Assembly (NCBI GenBank): GCA_029948255.1
Contig: JALIZF010001808.1
Coordinates: 186,001-250,000 of the forward strand
Direction of reading: 5' to 3'
Length of the DNA stretch: 64,000 nucleotides
Source of the DNA: Telmatactis stephensoni
Taxonomy: Eukaryota > Cnidaria > Anthozoa > Actiniaria > Isophelliidae
The position numbers and the translations under genes were made by a program. The notes under the pieces are model-generated. The model was not told the DNA's origin and made no database searches. It saw nothing but the letters and a program-made list of their open reading frames with translations. Below, piece by piece: positions 21,901-34,100 of this stretch (the stretch's first letter is position 1; each line of letters begins with the position of its first letter).

Positions 21901-24900
21901 GAAAACATCACGGAAAAATGCTGCTGACTTTGCTAGAGAAAAAGAACTTGCTCGACAGAAGAAAGAAGAAAGAAAGAAAAAGCAAGAAGAAGAAGAGAAA
22001 GAAAAATATGAAGGTTAATTTTTATAAAATTAATGGTTAATGTATTTATAACATGTTAAGGCAACTAACAATGTATTTTGTCTTGATTAGATGCAGACTC
22101 AGATGTTGTGGTTGAGAATGGTGAAGATGAATCATATGAACAGGTTTGTCGATTATTGTTTACATGTAGAGAAAATAAAAAAGGAGACTAGCAAGTGAAA
22201 TAGTTTTGGCTGCGTCTGTATATAAAATACAACAAGGGATGTATGGAAACTTGTAATGCCATATAACAAGGGAGATAACTTACTGATGTTTTGAGCCTTA
22301 GACCTTCATCCTTCTACTCCAAGGAATGGGCTAGGACTCATGATGTCAGTATAATGTTATCTCCCTTTGTATATGGTGTTACAAGTTTCCAATTATCCCT
22401 TGTTGTAGAATAAATAAATGAAATAGAAATAGCTACTAAAATAAAGAAAGAGGATAGAATACTTGACAAAATAAAAATGGGAATTAGGGGAATCAAAACT
22501 GAAAGGACACTACATGTAACTTAGCAATTACTTTGAAGCAGTGTTTTATAAACTTGAATTAGAGTTACTAAACTTTTATTTATTTGTGTCAGAATGAAGA
22601 GGAAGAAAGAATATATCAGGAGACTAGACAAGATGGTAAGGAGTTAGCATTAACTTTTTGTGCTACTAGCAGTATTAATAGCTCTCTTCAGAGTTTTATG
22701 ACAGTGATTTTTTGAAGGCAAATGGTACCCATGAGTTATTAGAATAATCTTTAGGATTAAAACTACTAAGTTTTGTACTGTTTTTTAGTTTATTGAAATT
22801 TGATTGCACAATAACTGTAATTTATTGCTTTTACTGATGTTACTTTTACATACTTTGAAAATCAATCTATAAATCAATATTATATGTGGATGAAAAAATG
22901 TAAATACTCTGTATTGATACTGATGCAATATCATCATTGTCATCATCATCATTATCATTATTTTATTGTTTTTGTAGAAGAAGAAGAAGAAGAAGAAGAA
23001 GAAATACAGAATCTTGCTGCACAGCCAACAAAACCATCTCAATCAATTGAAGTGCCAGTCCAAGCCAGCAAACCCAAACGCTACTTCCTCTCAACGCCAA
23101 CGAGTGACACAACAAACAGCTCTGCCACCAACAGAATCCTTCTCAGATCAACTTGGATCAGTTATTCCTGAGGGATCTTACTATGAACAAATGGGTGAGT
23201 AGCCATTGTCAGTACTATTGGATTACTGTATTAGTGGTGATTGATGGGGACTATAATACCCTCTGTTTAGTAGAAACCCTCTATCATTAATTAATGTTCA
23301 TGAATAGTCTGTATTCCAGTTTCATTTGGTTCAAATTTTTGTGCATTTGCTATCAGAATTCTGTGAAATGGAATTAAGTTGAGACACTCCCCACTCTGAC
23401 TGTGACTCAAATACTGGCCATAATATCTGAACTTCCTCTAAGATCATGCATCTTCTATATTTTTTGAAAATATTTAAAATAAATATTAACTAATTTTCTC
23501 TACACTGTACCACAGTACTCTTTATTATTTGTAAACTGTATTTGAAATGTCATTTTGATGTTCTACTTTCAGTGAATAGCAAAGCAACAACTGCATGGAA
23601 AACCAAAGAGACACTAATGGGTGCAGTTAATAAATGATTTTTTCTTTCTGTTTTAGGATATCAAGAGATGTATGTGTCACCTGGAACACCACCAGTTCAA
23701 AATGTGGGCATGATGGCAGCGGCAGCAAGTCAACATGGTATTGTCAGATTCTTTAAAGGGGTACTTGGATGAGAATAAATTAAAATTGGAAATTACTTGA
23801 AACTTCCAATAATCACCAAAAGCAACATTTTCTTTACATTCAAATGACACAAATAGAAATTGTCAAGTATTTTAGCATTAAGTTGTGAGTAAATGACGTC
23901 ATTTACTCAACCCTATTGTTCTTTTAGACTTAATATCAAAATTTCTCTTTGATAATGAGCTTGAAATGCAGATTTTTGGGAAGAGGGTAGACAGTTATTT
24001 AACTACATTCATCTTCAGGATAGAAATAAACAGTTTCCAATTTTCATCGATTTTCATCCAAGTGGGCCTTTAAGAAGTGGTACAGTTGTGTTTTATATAT
24101 ACAAAGAGTTTATGATTTATCGTCTTGCCAAAATCTTTCTGATACAACAGGAGAAGAATGCGAGATACCTCAAGACATGAACATACAACATGGACAACCT
24201 CTTGGTCCTCTACAACATGAAAACATGATTCATCAACGATTAGCAGCCATGCAACAAGGTAGTATGCCAAACCAAGAAGGTGGATTACCTCCTAGAATGA
24301 TGGCACCAATGCCAGGAATGATGCCTACACATCAAATGCAACCACAACAAGGTAAAACAATAGTAGATGATGATGATGATGATGTTGATGATAATGATAA
24401 TGATGGTGGTGGTGGTGATGATGCCATGGATATGTAACAGTTGGTTCTGATTAGACCTGTCCAAGGTCTTGATGCTAACAAACTTTGAGTGGAAATCTAA
24501 AAGTAGTTGTCTGTTTGTTTACAGGTCTTCCAACAACAATGATTCCTACTATGTCCCAGGGTAATATGCAAACAATGAATGCACAGGCTACAGGACAAAT
24601 GAACATGCATCCAAACTACTCTACCCCTCAGGTGTATCCTGGGCCAACCATGATGTATCAAAACTCACAGTAAGTCTATTCCTCATTTAAACAAATATTA
24701 CAGACAATAAAGAGATAATAAAGAGAATTTCAACTATAAATGCAGAACAAACAAAAATGAACATACAAACTGTAAACAAAAACCATTAAGCAGGTCCAGA
24801 AGAGTGAGACGCGTATCGTGTGATGTGTGTTGCCTCACGTCAAGTTCTCAGCTATTTTCGACTACCATCCACTTTCACGCAGTGAAATTTTTTAAATATT

Positions 24901-26154
24901 GTTGATAATGGCACGTCTTTTTAGCGTTTGGCAAACTATGAATTAAGGGGAAATTATCATTCATCTGAAAGTTTAGGTCAACAAAATCAGGAGAGATTAA
25001 TTTTCCCGCCAATATTTCAAACACGGACGCGCGCCGGCAATATGCTAATTAGTCCTGTATTTTCAAACAATCATGCTCGTCCGAAAAATACTATTTCGGT
25101 GTAAAAGGTTGGATGATGAATAAATAATCGAGCAACATTTGGCTTGATTCGCCAGGTATCAGGTGTCGTTTGGTCTCGCCATGGGTAAAATACGACTTCG
25201 ACTTCGTCTCGCCAAAATACGATCCATGGCTCGACCAAACTCGCCCTTATATCTCGCCGCGAATCGAACCCAAAGTTGCAACTTTAGTGGGATGATAATC
25301 ATTGATATTCATATCATATCTTTCAGGTACCCTATGATGGGAATGAATCCTTTTTTAGCACAACAGGTAAGATAAGTATGTTCTCGATGAGTTTTTTGGT
25401 TGCCTGATAATCATATGACTTGTTTGTTTGTGTTCAGATGTACGGAATGCAGCTTCATGGAGGCGCATACTACCCACAGCCTATGTTTCAACAACCACCT
25501 TCTGAACAAACAGTTCAACAAAGACGTAGGCCCAATACTGCAATTCCTATCAAAGCTCCATCTGTAAGTACAACCCGACCGTTTACCCTAGGTAATATTT
25601 CTTGTTTATATCTTTCCCCAGGAAATAGAAAAAAGAGGTAAAACTAGTAATGCTAGGGCTGTCATATCTTCATATCACACTCTGACAAACTGAATACATT
25701 TCTCTCATCTCTTTCCCAGATGAATATCTTTGTACCTATTTATTCTCATGCTAATGTTAACAACATAACAATTAAGGTGGCTCGACTGGATTTTGTTTGA
25801 GGGGAAAACACTGCTACTGAAGTTAGAAAAAGATTCATCGAGGGAATCTGAGGTTTTCTAGCTTTTTATAAAGATAAGTGAAATGATAAACAAAAGATGA
25901 AAAGGCGCAGCTCTATCAACTTGACCTAAATTCGTATTTCTCAAAATTGCGCGAAGCAATTTTGTTATATTTCTCCAAACAAACAATTAAATAGTATGTC
26001 AACAAAATGAGCTCAAAAGAAGGCTGTTTCTGAGTCCTTTAAGTAAGATTTTTGGCCGACTGAACTAAATGCTTGGAATTATTTACTTTCTTGTTCGTCG
26101 CCACCTATTATTAGACAAACTTAAATTCAGTGTTTGTTTCCATAGGAAGCGTAG
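15983..26154 (+). CDS. CASC3: CASC3 (Barentsz/MLN51), exon junction complex core protein, 17 coding exons
   Basis: CASC3 binds eIF4A3 in the exon junction complex and works in mRNA localisation and nonsense-mediated decay. Coding exons: 15983-16036, 16164-16212, 17962-18299, 18687-18812, 19205-19329, 20206-20311, 20697-21517, 21772-22013, 22091-22143, 22593-22635, 22978-23194, 23657-23737, 24151-24351, 24525-24669, 25327-25366, 25438-25563, 26146-26154. About 924 residues. An acidic N-terminus leads to the SELOR/Btz domain (about 200-285): DPAFVPRREAFW, a split RRPPTNRKLW, and WLHDLY. An Arg/Glu-rich region with three 27-residue repeats follows, then an RGRGRGRG patch, an acidic stretch, KPKRY/SSQRQR, and a Met/Gln/Pro-rich tail ending IKAPSEA. 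The start is the first ATG after a 5' UTR intron (15574-15970). All phases agree except inside exon 22978-23194, where one extra base breaks the frame near 23085. Confidence 0.95.
16498..17553. mobile_element. Non-autonomous DNA transposon, about 1.05 kb, in CASC3 intron 2
   Basis: Terminal inverted repeats of about 28 bases: CACGCTGGGGCCAACCACCC at the left, with the complement of the right end reading CCACGCCGGGGCCAACCACC. The interior is AT-rich, has TGACGTCA-like motifs and no long open frame. Target-site duplications are not obvious. Confidence 0.7.
18361..18562. mobile_element. MITE in CASC3 intron 3
   Basis: GTATTTTTCCAGCTTCAGCT at the left and AGTTGGAAAAATAC at the right are inverted. 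The stem continues through GTGGAGCTTA and TAAGCTCCAC. Confidence 0.65.
18826..18940 (+). repeat. Dispersed repeat, copy 2
   Basis: Similar to 15048-15165 through ATCCTGCATTTAGAC and CTGTGATTCACAGCTGTCC. It lies in a CASC3 intron. Confidence 0.5.
19458..19650 (+). mobile_element. 3' remnant of a non-LTR retrotransposon (LINE)
   Basis: One frame reads FLWNNLPSELRAINSLPKF and continues FKREVDKNFS to a stop at 19542-19544. The WNxLPxxLR...LxxFK pattern is typical of the C-terminal end of LINE reverse-transcriptase ORFs. About 80 bases later there is AATAAAG followed by ATTATC-type repeats, as at LINE 3' ends. It is 5'-truncated and sits in a CASC3 intron. Confidence 0.7.
20940..21186 (+). repeat. 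CASC3: In-frame 81-bp tandem repeat in CASC3
   Basis: Three consecutive 27-codon units, each containing REDRRNQDRED, RPQRENRNYQERD and HQQ-type blocks, inside exon 20697-21517. The second and third are nearly identical at DNA level, so the expansion is recent. Confidence 0.85.
21538..21725 (+). repeat. CT-rich microsatellite (TCCC/CCTT)n
   Basis: About 190 bases of tetranucleotide pyrimidine repeats fill the CASC3 intron 21518-21771, next to the donor AG/gtaagg. Open frames across it are artefacts. Confidence 0.9.
22228..22407. mobile_element. MITE with about 50-base inverted repeats in a CASC3 intron
   Basis: Left end TACAACAAGGGATGTATGGA and right end complementary to it (ending ATCCCTTGTTGTA). 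The inverted repeats also cover AACTTGTAA and ACAAGGGAGATAAC. Total about 180 bp. Confidence 0.8.
24362..24430 (+). repeat. (GAT)n microsatellite in a CASC3 intron
   Basis: GATGATGATGATGATGATG followed by imperfect GATAAT and GGT repeats, directly after the donor at 24352. Confidence 0.85.
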
Positions 26155-26842
26155 AAGGCAGAAGTAACCCTGTAATACAAGCTGCACTGACGTATCCAGT
26201 ACCACAGAATGGGCAAATCTTGAGTATCTGACATTGTCAGTAGTTTATTGTTAGGTAGTTTCTATGAGTCAAATGACAAACGCTGGTGTTTGTTGAACTG
26301 AAGAAGTACGGCTGTTACGTTAACGTACGTATGCTGAAAATACGCTGATATGCTACAGTTGCGTATCGGTTACGTTAAAGCAAAACATTACGTCAGGTCA
26401 CTGCTGAACGTAAAAGTACTTTGGTACTATTACGTAAGGAAAAACGTACTATTGGTCGCGTGATTTCAAAAATACTCTGAAGTGCTATGGTGTGCTATTT
26501 TAACTTAAGGGAAAATATATGCTCGGTCACTGGCCGAAAATACAAAGAGGTGTTACGGTAAAACATGTTGCGTTACGGAAAACAGAGGTGCTATGTCAGA
26601 GCTACTAGGATTGTGGTTGCGAGATTACACATTTCTTACTTTTAATTTTGAAATATGGTTTTGTTACACTGCAGAACATTTCAAGCAAGTACCAAAATCT
26701 TTTATTATTGTAGCTTGATTCCTTGTTTTACACTGAGATTATATGTCAAATGAAAATCCATTCAGACTTAATTTAATTGAGAAACACTCAAAACAATTTT
26801 GAAAACAACAGAATGTTTGTATTAACATTTTTACGTTTCACT

Positions 26843-26848
26843 AATAAA
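26843..26848 (+). promoter_or_regulatory. CASC3: Poly(A) signal AATAAA, candidate CASC3 3' end
   Basis: AATAAA about 690 bases after the CASC3 stop at 26152-26154. The intervening 3' UTR (26155-26842) includes a GTACTATTACGTAAGG-like region with loosely repeated TACGT motifs. Confidence 0.45.
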
Positions 26849-27159
26849 AATCTGTACAAAGTGATGATCGTTTACTGCTTAACTAGTCCAAGAAGGTATA
26901 AATGGACTTAACTATGCTTAACTATTGGTGTTTCTACATTTATTTGGTGCATTTAAGTTCGAGCCAAGAGCCAAGAAGAGGAATTTTTCATAAAAAAACG
27001 TCTCACAAGACCAGTCAGGGAGTTTAGACAGTTACTAGGGCAGAATTTAATATTTTCTCAAGGTTTACAATATTAAAAAAATACCAAGGGATATACACGA
27101 CTAAAAATATCAGAGACATATATTTGGGCATAAGGAAAGTCCATCGATACCTTTTTAAA

Positions 27160-27300
27160 CCTGTTTGAGGTGGCTCTATGATTTAATTTTGCGCGCTCAA
27201 TATCTTGAGCATGCGCAACACTGGAACCTAAAGAATTTTTATTTTGATGACGTCACGTCGCGCGGGCGATATTTTTTTGCGAAGAAACGCCCAAACTACT
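27160..27300 (+). mobile_element. Left-end fragment of the AAGGTNRCTC element family
   Basis: AGGTGGCTCTATGATTTAA is followed by CAATATCTTGAGCATGCGCA and TGACGTCACGTCGCGCGGG. The same block is at 35965-36100, where the whole element with both ends is present. Confidence 0.5.
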
Positions 27301-27487
27301 GGATATTCTGCAGTATATCGAATGTTTTAGTATTTTTCAAGTTTGTCGGATTAAAGGGCGATGGAGTTAAGAACGTTTTTATTAGAAAGTTTGAAACATT
27401 CACCGTGGAAATTAAAGTATGTTTTATCGATTTATGAGAAAATGCATGGTGGTCGATTGGTATTATGAAGTGGTTAGGAAGTGTTCA

Positions 27488-29014
27488 TTAGTTGCCAGAC
27501 TGAGTGCGAGCGAAGAGGGTTGATGAGTGAGAGTTCTGCTCAAGAACGTTTTCAGTAAAACCGGAAACAATCTTTGTTGCCTGTGTTGTAGTAACATTAG
27601 CACGAATCCCTGACATCCCTTGCTGACTACAACTTGGATTCCAAAACTCGAGCTTTAGAGCACCTGGGCAGCCATAATTGTCATCCCATGGCGAATTATA
27701 TACTCTTACGTGGCTACAGCCGGTGGGAGGACAAAGAGAAAATTCCCCGCTTTCAAGCCCCGGGACATCAACCAATGGGACTAACCCAATAAAAGCCATT
27801 CCTTTGTACAGAGATGTGGGTTGGTTTGAATATCGATGTGTTTTGTTCCGAGTTATTTGCCGCCGGGATGGTTTTGTCGGTGTACTACCATGTGGAAGGA
27901 TATCGTCTTTCCATGGAGTGGTGGTGTTTACCTGACGACGTGGCACTTGATATAAATCCATATCATGGCTGTTCGTTACATTGGTTCTGTATGGTTTATA
28001 ATACTGAGTGTTTTCACTTACAAGACTGCTGCTTCGGGTTACTAGTTGATGTTTTGGGAAATCAAGCGGTTGAGAAGAGGACCTTTGGGGCTGTTCTTGA
28101 TTCTGGTGCATGAACAACCTTTGATCGTTTTTTGGTTGATTCTCCTCCCTTGACGGGGGTTGTGGGTAACCGGCTGCACATAGAGAAAATAAAGAAAGCA
28201 AGAAAATGAGTGAATATATGAGTGAATGAATGAAAGAGAAAGAGAAAGGAAAGAGAAAGAAGGAAAAGAAAAAAAAGAAAAAAAAAGGAAAATACCATTA
28301 CATTTCGGACAATGTTTTTTTATATTATTCTTGTTTTTTTATGTATTCAATACTAATTACGAGCATGTCGCACCATATTTCGGCTGAACTCTGTTCTTTC
28401 CGCGCTATCTTTAGCTCGAACCATTTTCCTTGATTCACTGTTTTACTCGCCGCTACAATTTATTTTTCATTCATAAAGAACAATATTCCTTAAACGGTTT
28501 TTGGCCCAATTTCAAAAAGCGCTTCGACGCTAAGAACTCACCTTGGACATGTTGAAAGATATCTTTACATTTTGAGATGGTAATCACTTTATCACTTGTT
28601 ATTTCTTTCCTTGTGGAGTTCTTGATGTCATATTCGCTACTGGTTGTCGAATTAAGCTCAAATCTGTTGGAATCAAAAATCAATTGGCGGGTGCCCTACG
28701 TCTTTCTGTCCACACAAAAATGTTTCCTCAAAAAGCAGAAAAATGTGATTTAAGTGTGAACAGAAGGCCTAACCGTAGCAAAGAAATGCTTTCTCAAATT
28801 TATCGGGATTAGGGTGGACGTAGTCTAAAAATGGCAATTAAACGGAGTTGTCATCTTCACTTAGAGTAGAACCATACCTGTATCCGTTAGTTATCGTTTC
28901 CCGTTCAATTGAACTGTGGCTATCAAATCCAGGCGGGGGAGACGAAAGAGTTTGTGGGGCAGCAATCGAGGAAAAATTCTGACTTTCATGAACAGTGTCA
29001 GAAATGTCAGCCAT
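27488..29014 (-). CDS. Unrecognised three-exon gene, 314 residues
   Basis: Exons on the minus strand: 29014-28878 (starts ATG, MADISDTVHE), 28663-28542 and 28173-27488. Donors are cag/gtatgg and aag/gtgagt, acceptors ttccaacag and tctatgtgcag, and all phases join. The product is polar and probably disordered over most of its length, with SSPPPGFDS near the N-terminus and Gln/Pro/Ser-rich middle parts. A more ordered C-terminal block includes SLYKGMAFIGLVPLVD, several cysteines (LCPPTGCSHVRV, NYGCPG) and WNPSC. No signal peptide or membrane segment is seen. I do not recognise the family. It is convergent with CASC3. An AATAAA on the minus strand (27383-27378) lies about 105 bases after the stop. 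Consistent splicing and phase make it likely real. Confidence 0.65.
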
Positions 29015-29814
29015 CGTACATGAAACGTTGAAAGAGGGAAGAAAGTGAGTGTAGGGTAAGAATACTTAGGTACCATATAAGGAAAATAGTGACGTAAAAG
29101 GACGCCATAAAACGTGTGAAAACGGTAGCATAGGAATGAGTAGAAACAAAAATACCATGAAAAGTCAGAATCTAACAGGTCAAAACCGATCCCCTTGAAG
29201 CAACTTAAAACACTTAGACATTATAAACCGTAATCGTTAACAAATGGAACTGAGAAACGGAAAGACAGCGAAATGGTAAGTAAAATTGAGAGGTAAAACG
29301 TCATCACGCACCGAACATATGCTCACTAGGAAACCGCTGGTAGTATTGTACACAGTATCGCGTGCTCATCTGCAATCAAATGCCTATCTCCATTTTTATG
29401 AAAAATATATAGTTATTTCAAAAACGGCTGACGGGGCGAATGGCGGCGATCGGCGATTAGTGATTAATTGCACGACCGAAAGGAACTGTGGTCACGCTCA
29501 TGAGACCGCTATCTGGCGCGGAGATATGAATCGCCTATCGACCACTTTGTCCAATAAGGTCTTTACTGCATGGTACCAGCATTGCTTGGGTATTTAATTA
29601 ATGAAAATAAAGCAATTTTTGATATCCCAAATTTCCTTTCGGTCGTCCTGTCAACCTTTTTGAAATGGCTATATATAATGCAATTAGAAAGTGCCGCATA
29701 ATGTCTTATTCTCGAGGTGTTCTGCTGTGTTTTTATGGGTAATATACACTTTACTTGTTGCTCGTCCAAGTAAGGGAATTAGAATATATATTTTTACAGC
29801 TACCTCTCCCTAAA

Positions 29815-29818
<4 letters not shown>

Positions 29819-29873
<55 letters not shown>

Positions 29874-29945
29874 ATAAATAATTAATCAAATAAATGAATA
29901 AATAAATAAATAAACGAATAAATAAATAAATAAATAACCTTACTA
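29819..29945 (+). repeat. (AG)n and (AAAT)n microsatellites
   Basis: About 40 bases of AG dinucleotides followed by AATA/AAAT tetranucleotide repeats. Confidence 0.95.
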
Positions 29946-30556
29946 ATTTGTTGTCTAAAACACTTATGTATTTTTTTATCAGTAAATGTTTTATTGTATT
30001 TTTCTCTACATATGAAACATAAGTTCAAACCCCATTTAATGTTGACTAGATTTATATTATTTCCTGAGAAGAACTGTGATTGGTTGCTTTTTGCCACCTA
30101 AACCATGTCTAATGCGCGCAGTCACGTGGTACATCTTATTGTCTTGTAGATTTCCACACAGACCTGTCAGAATTCCAAAAGAATTTTGTTAGGATATTAT
30201 TTATACTTAATTGGATTATGTATTTTGTTAGAGTATAATATATAGTAGCCTTTATCTATACGTAGATTTATACATCAAATTGTCAAATTTCTTGACAAGT
30301 AAATATAGAGCGTAAAGTAAAGGTTTAGGGCCGGGACAAAATGGTCCCAAAAAAAAGAGGAAGGAAGGAGAATATACGAATCAGTGAAAGTAGTGGCGAA
30401 GAAAGTATGCCAAAAAAAAGTAGGGAGCCAGGGAGAAATTGACTCAGAATATTAGGAAAGAAAATCTTACTTTCCTTTCCTGTTCCTCTCCGGTCTTAAA
30501 GATTGTGTAATGAAGGGTTAATTGTGTGAATTAACGCACGCAGTTGGTTGGTTCGT

Positions 30557-30700
30557 GTAGAAAACGAGGCAGCGTGCTATGTTGAGTTATAGAAGCACGC
30601 TGAGGCGTAGCCGAGTGCTTCTCCACACTTCTCGAGTCTTCTTACAATTCCCAAGTGCTTCTATAACTCAACATAGCACTGCTGCCGAGTTTTCTATTTC
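30557..30700. mobile_element. MITE with about 42-base inverted repeats
   Basis: GTAGAAAACGAGGCAGCGTG runs into ATGTTGAGTTATAGAAGCAC, and the complement starts at GTGCTTCTATAACTCAACAT (about 30655). CCAATCAGAGCGCGCG follows at about 30812, so the full element may reach about 30850. Confidence 0.75.
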
Positions 30701-30958
30701 TTTTATAAAATACAAATTGAAGTTTTATTTTCTTTTTTCGTTGGAGAAAGTTTGAAAATGTGCGCGCGCGTGCTGTGTGTTCTCATAGAGAACGCGCGAC
30801 ACGCGTCCTCTGGCCAATCAGAGCGCGCGTTATATCGTAGTTATTTTATAAAGTTCCTTGGAACATGTCTAACGAATGTGTAATATTGACCAGATAATCT
30901 AGGTGCATACTACTCGAGAATTCAAGAAGGCAAAAACTACTACAAACCGTTATTTAAC

Positions 30959-31128
30959 AAGTAGATTCCATTTTCCGTGCGTCTGTACTCTAATAGATGC
31001 ACAGATGACGTCAAAATGTGGTGAGAACAAAAAGTATATGTAACTTGCTCTCACCACATTTTGACGTCATCTGTGTATCTATTACTAGCTAGAGTACAGA
31101 CCCACGGAAAAAAGGAATCTAGTTGTTT
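30959..31128. mobile_element. Palindromic MITE, short form of the CCAATCAGAGC-linked family
   Basis: Arms of about 70 bases: AGATTCCATTTTCCGTGC through GTCAAAATGTGGTGAGAAC, and the complement beginning TCTCACCACATTTTGACGTC and ending GGAATCT. It lies immediately 3' of the VWC gene. Confidence 0.8.
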
Positions 31129-31192
31129 TATATAATATATAGAAATATTATGATTTTACAAATATCAATTAAACACGATATTCAGTATTAAT

Positions 31193-34100
31193 TTACCTTT
31201 TTCTCTTCTTCCCAAATGGTTTGAGCCATGCTGGGAATGTTGGTTTAGCACGAGTGGGGGGAATGGTTTCCCAAGGACGAGTAGTTGGGGCCTTGGGCAC
31301 TGAAATAAAATGATATTTAGATAACAAGTACTTTGCTAACTCAACCAATGATCAGCTAGTACACTAGAGGAACATCTAGATCAATCAATTATAATTGCTA
31401 ACTAGAAGTCTTTGTTAACTAAAAGCGTTTATAGTCCGCAAGGTATACGGTATACTGGTCCGGCTTCTGTTAATTCGAATGACCACACCCAGCATATATA
31501 CAGTGAACATATTCTTTTGTTTCAGTTGGGTCCTTGTCTCCTAACCTACATCTAATTACTTATAATTCCTTGTACGTGATCTAATTACTTAGCTTCGTAA
31601 GGTTTTTAGTGATGAAAAGACGTTAAAGAAAAAATAGTCGGTCGACTTCATAACAATACGTTAACTCAGAACCCTCCCTGAAAAATAACCCCATTTGCTA
31701 ATTTTGCTTTCCCGTATGTTAAAGAATAAAATTGACTAAAAGGTGATATTCTACGAAGAGCAAGTTTTATTATTATCGATGAACTCACTGCATCGTGGAC
31801 AACATCTTCCAGGGATGTATTCTGGTTTGTGACAGTTTGCTGCGCATTGCTGTACACGACAACGCGCTTCTCCGTTGACACACTTGCACTGACGACAAAC
31901 ACCAGGTGTTCTACGATCATCCCATTCCTCTCCGTTCATTTTGTCAACGCCTTTGTGGTGGCATGCTGGAAAAAAATAGATTTGTCAATTGGAAGTCTTT
32001 TTGTCTAGATGCTTTCGCATTCGATTCCTGATGTCCCAACAGGCACAACTATGCTTTTAAAACGTTCTTTGACTCTGTCTCTGCTTTTGCTGAGAAGAGT
32101 TAAACGAAGGAGACCATAATACCTTCATGTACTTCACAGAAAACACCAGAACTGGTAAACAGAAAACACATACACAAACTATACTAAATTTAGATAATAT
32201 AAAGATGGATGCAAGAAGCTAGAGTATGTTTAAAACAAACGGGACTCGACACTGTTTTGCTTTATAAAACACTAGATTCTGGTACACGACGACATAGCCA
32301 GTAAGTAACATGAGTATACCAAATACATAATATCTGTTGTTTTGAACTGAAAAACTTATTTGAAAAATCTCTCATGAGGTACTTACCACACTTACGGCAA
32401 CACTGGCCTTTCTGTGCTGGAGTGTGCTTCTCACAAGGGAATGGATAATCGCATCTCATGGTAACACAACTAGAGTATCCTACTTGACACTGGCAGGAAA
32501 GACACTTCTCGACGGTTTGAGGTACGTTCCACTTCGAACCATGAGGGTGACCACCAGAGCAGCCTGAAAGGATAATATTATTTCATTTTTTTATAGGATA
32601 ACATTTTTTCCAATGATTTTTTTCTTATATGTCATTAAAGCCTTTTTCTATTTTTCTAGTTTTGAATTTCTCATGTAAGAAAAGACGATCTGAGCAGCGT
32701 ATATATGACGCTTCTGTTTTTGTCCCTTGTAAAAATCATCAGAAAACATTGCAGTACTTGTGAGACAGGCTGGAGTTCCCTGACATGTTATTCACAATAT
32801 TTTTTCAAGTGATGTTTGTCACGTGAAAAATGATCGCCACATTTATCAATCAACTGAAAAAGGAAGATTTATAGTCATCATACTCTGAATCAGAAAAGGC
32901 TTGTCACGCTTGCATTAGAGTAGTTTACGTATGAAACATGTTGTGCTCTGCTGTGACCGTCAGGTAGTACCGTAATGTCCGTGAAAATATTCTAAATTTC
33001 TGCCGAAAATGTGCCATGCCGTTACCGTGTCGTTTGAACAGTACTACGAAAGCTGCTCTTTACATTTCAGTGGCTACTGGCGATCAGCATGCAGTTTTTG
33101 TAGGCAGACAAAAGTGAATCTTCTTCGCCCATTAGAACTACAGACAGCAATCAACACAGACTATTATATTTTGTTGTGTCCCCAATTAGTGCAACCTAGC
33201 GCTAGAACGATTAGACACTTTAATAAAGATTTACTACTACTACTACTACTACTATTCAGTGTCCTATCAGTTTTATATGAAATTTCATTCTGTTGAAGGC
33301 GGATCACCATATTCTGAGTATTCAAATATTAGAAAAATATTTCCCATCGTTTTAGTTCTATATCTGCAGGTGAACAATACTCACTTTTATCTATCTTGTA
33401 CACCTCACTAGAACTGGCTGACCCAACGTGTCCAAAGCAAGACTTTGAACGACTAACTGTTTTGTATCGATTTGGAGAAGAATCCGTCCAACATTCTCCA
33501 TAATATTGCACAGCAAAGAAGTCATATCCTTTCAGTAACGCGTTTTGCGCACAAAGTTGGACAATAGTTGTGAAGTTGCACGTTTTGAGGTTGCACATAG
33601 TTTTCCAGTCGATGGAAGAACGAGCGTTATGATAGAGTTGTCTGTAAACATTTCTTTGGTAACAACCCAAGGCCTTGGTTTTCACTGATATGAACACATT
33701 AAGTTTCCATTGGTAAATACGATATCAAGTAGCTAATTACTAGTGTTTGTATAATAACGGGTATATTACGCGCGCTCTGATTGGTCGAGAACCGTGTGTT
33801 TTACAGTACACACACATAAATGACGTCATTGAATATTACGCGCGCTCTGATTGGTTGACATGTTTCGATTTATATTATATTTATATTATATTTCGTGGGT
33901 CTGTTACTCTAATAGATGCACAGAAGACGACGTCAAAATGTGGTGAGAACAACATCCGCACTACTGCTCAACTATTTCTATTTACTGAATGATTTCCTTT
34001 TAGAGATAACTCTCTTCTGGGTTTAAATACAGCAAATTCTAGTGGGAAACATTGCAAATTGGTAGCTTTTCTTGTCTATTGTGTTTGACTCCTGTGATTG

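Noticed and set aside
22978..23005. Alternative acceptors in the GAA run as an explanation for the CASC3 frameshift
   Set aside because: All AG choices in the run differ by multiples of three, so the frame does not change.
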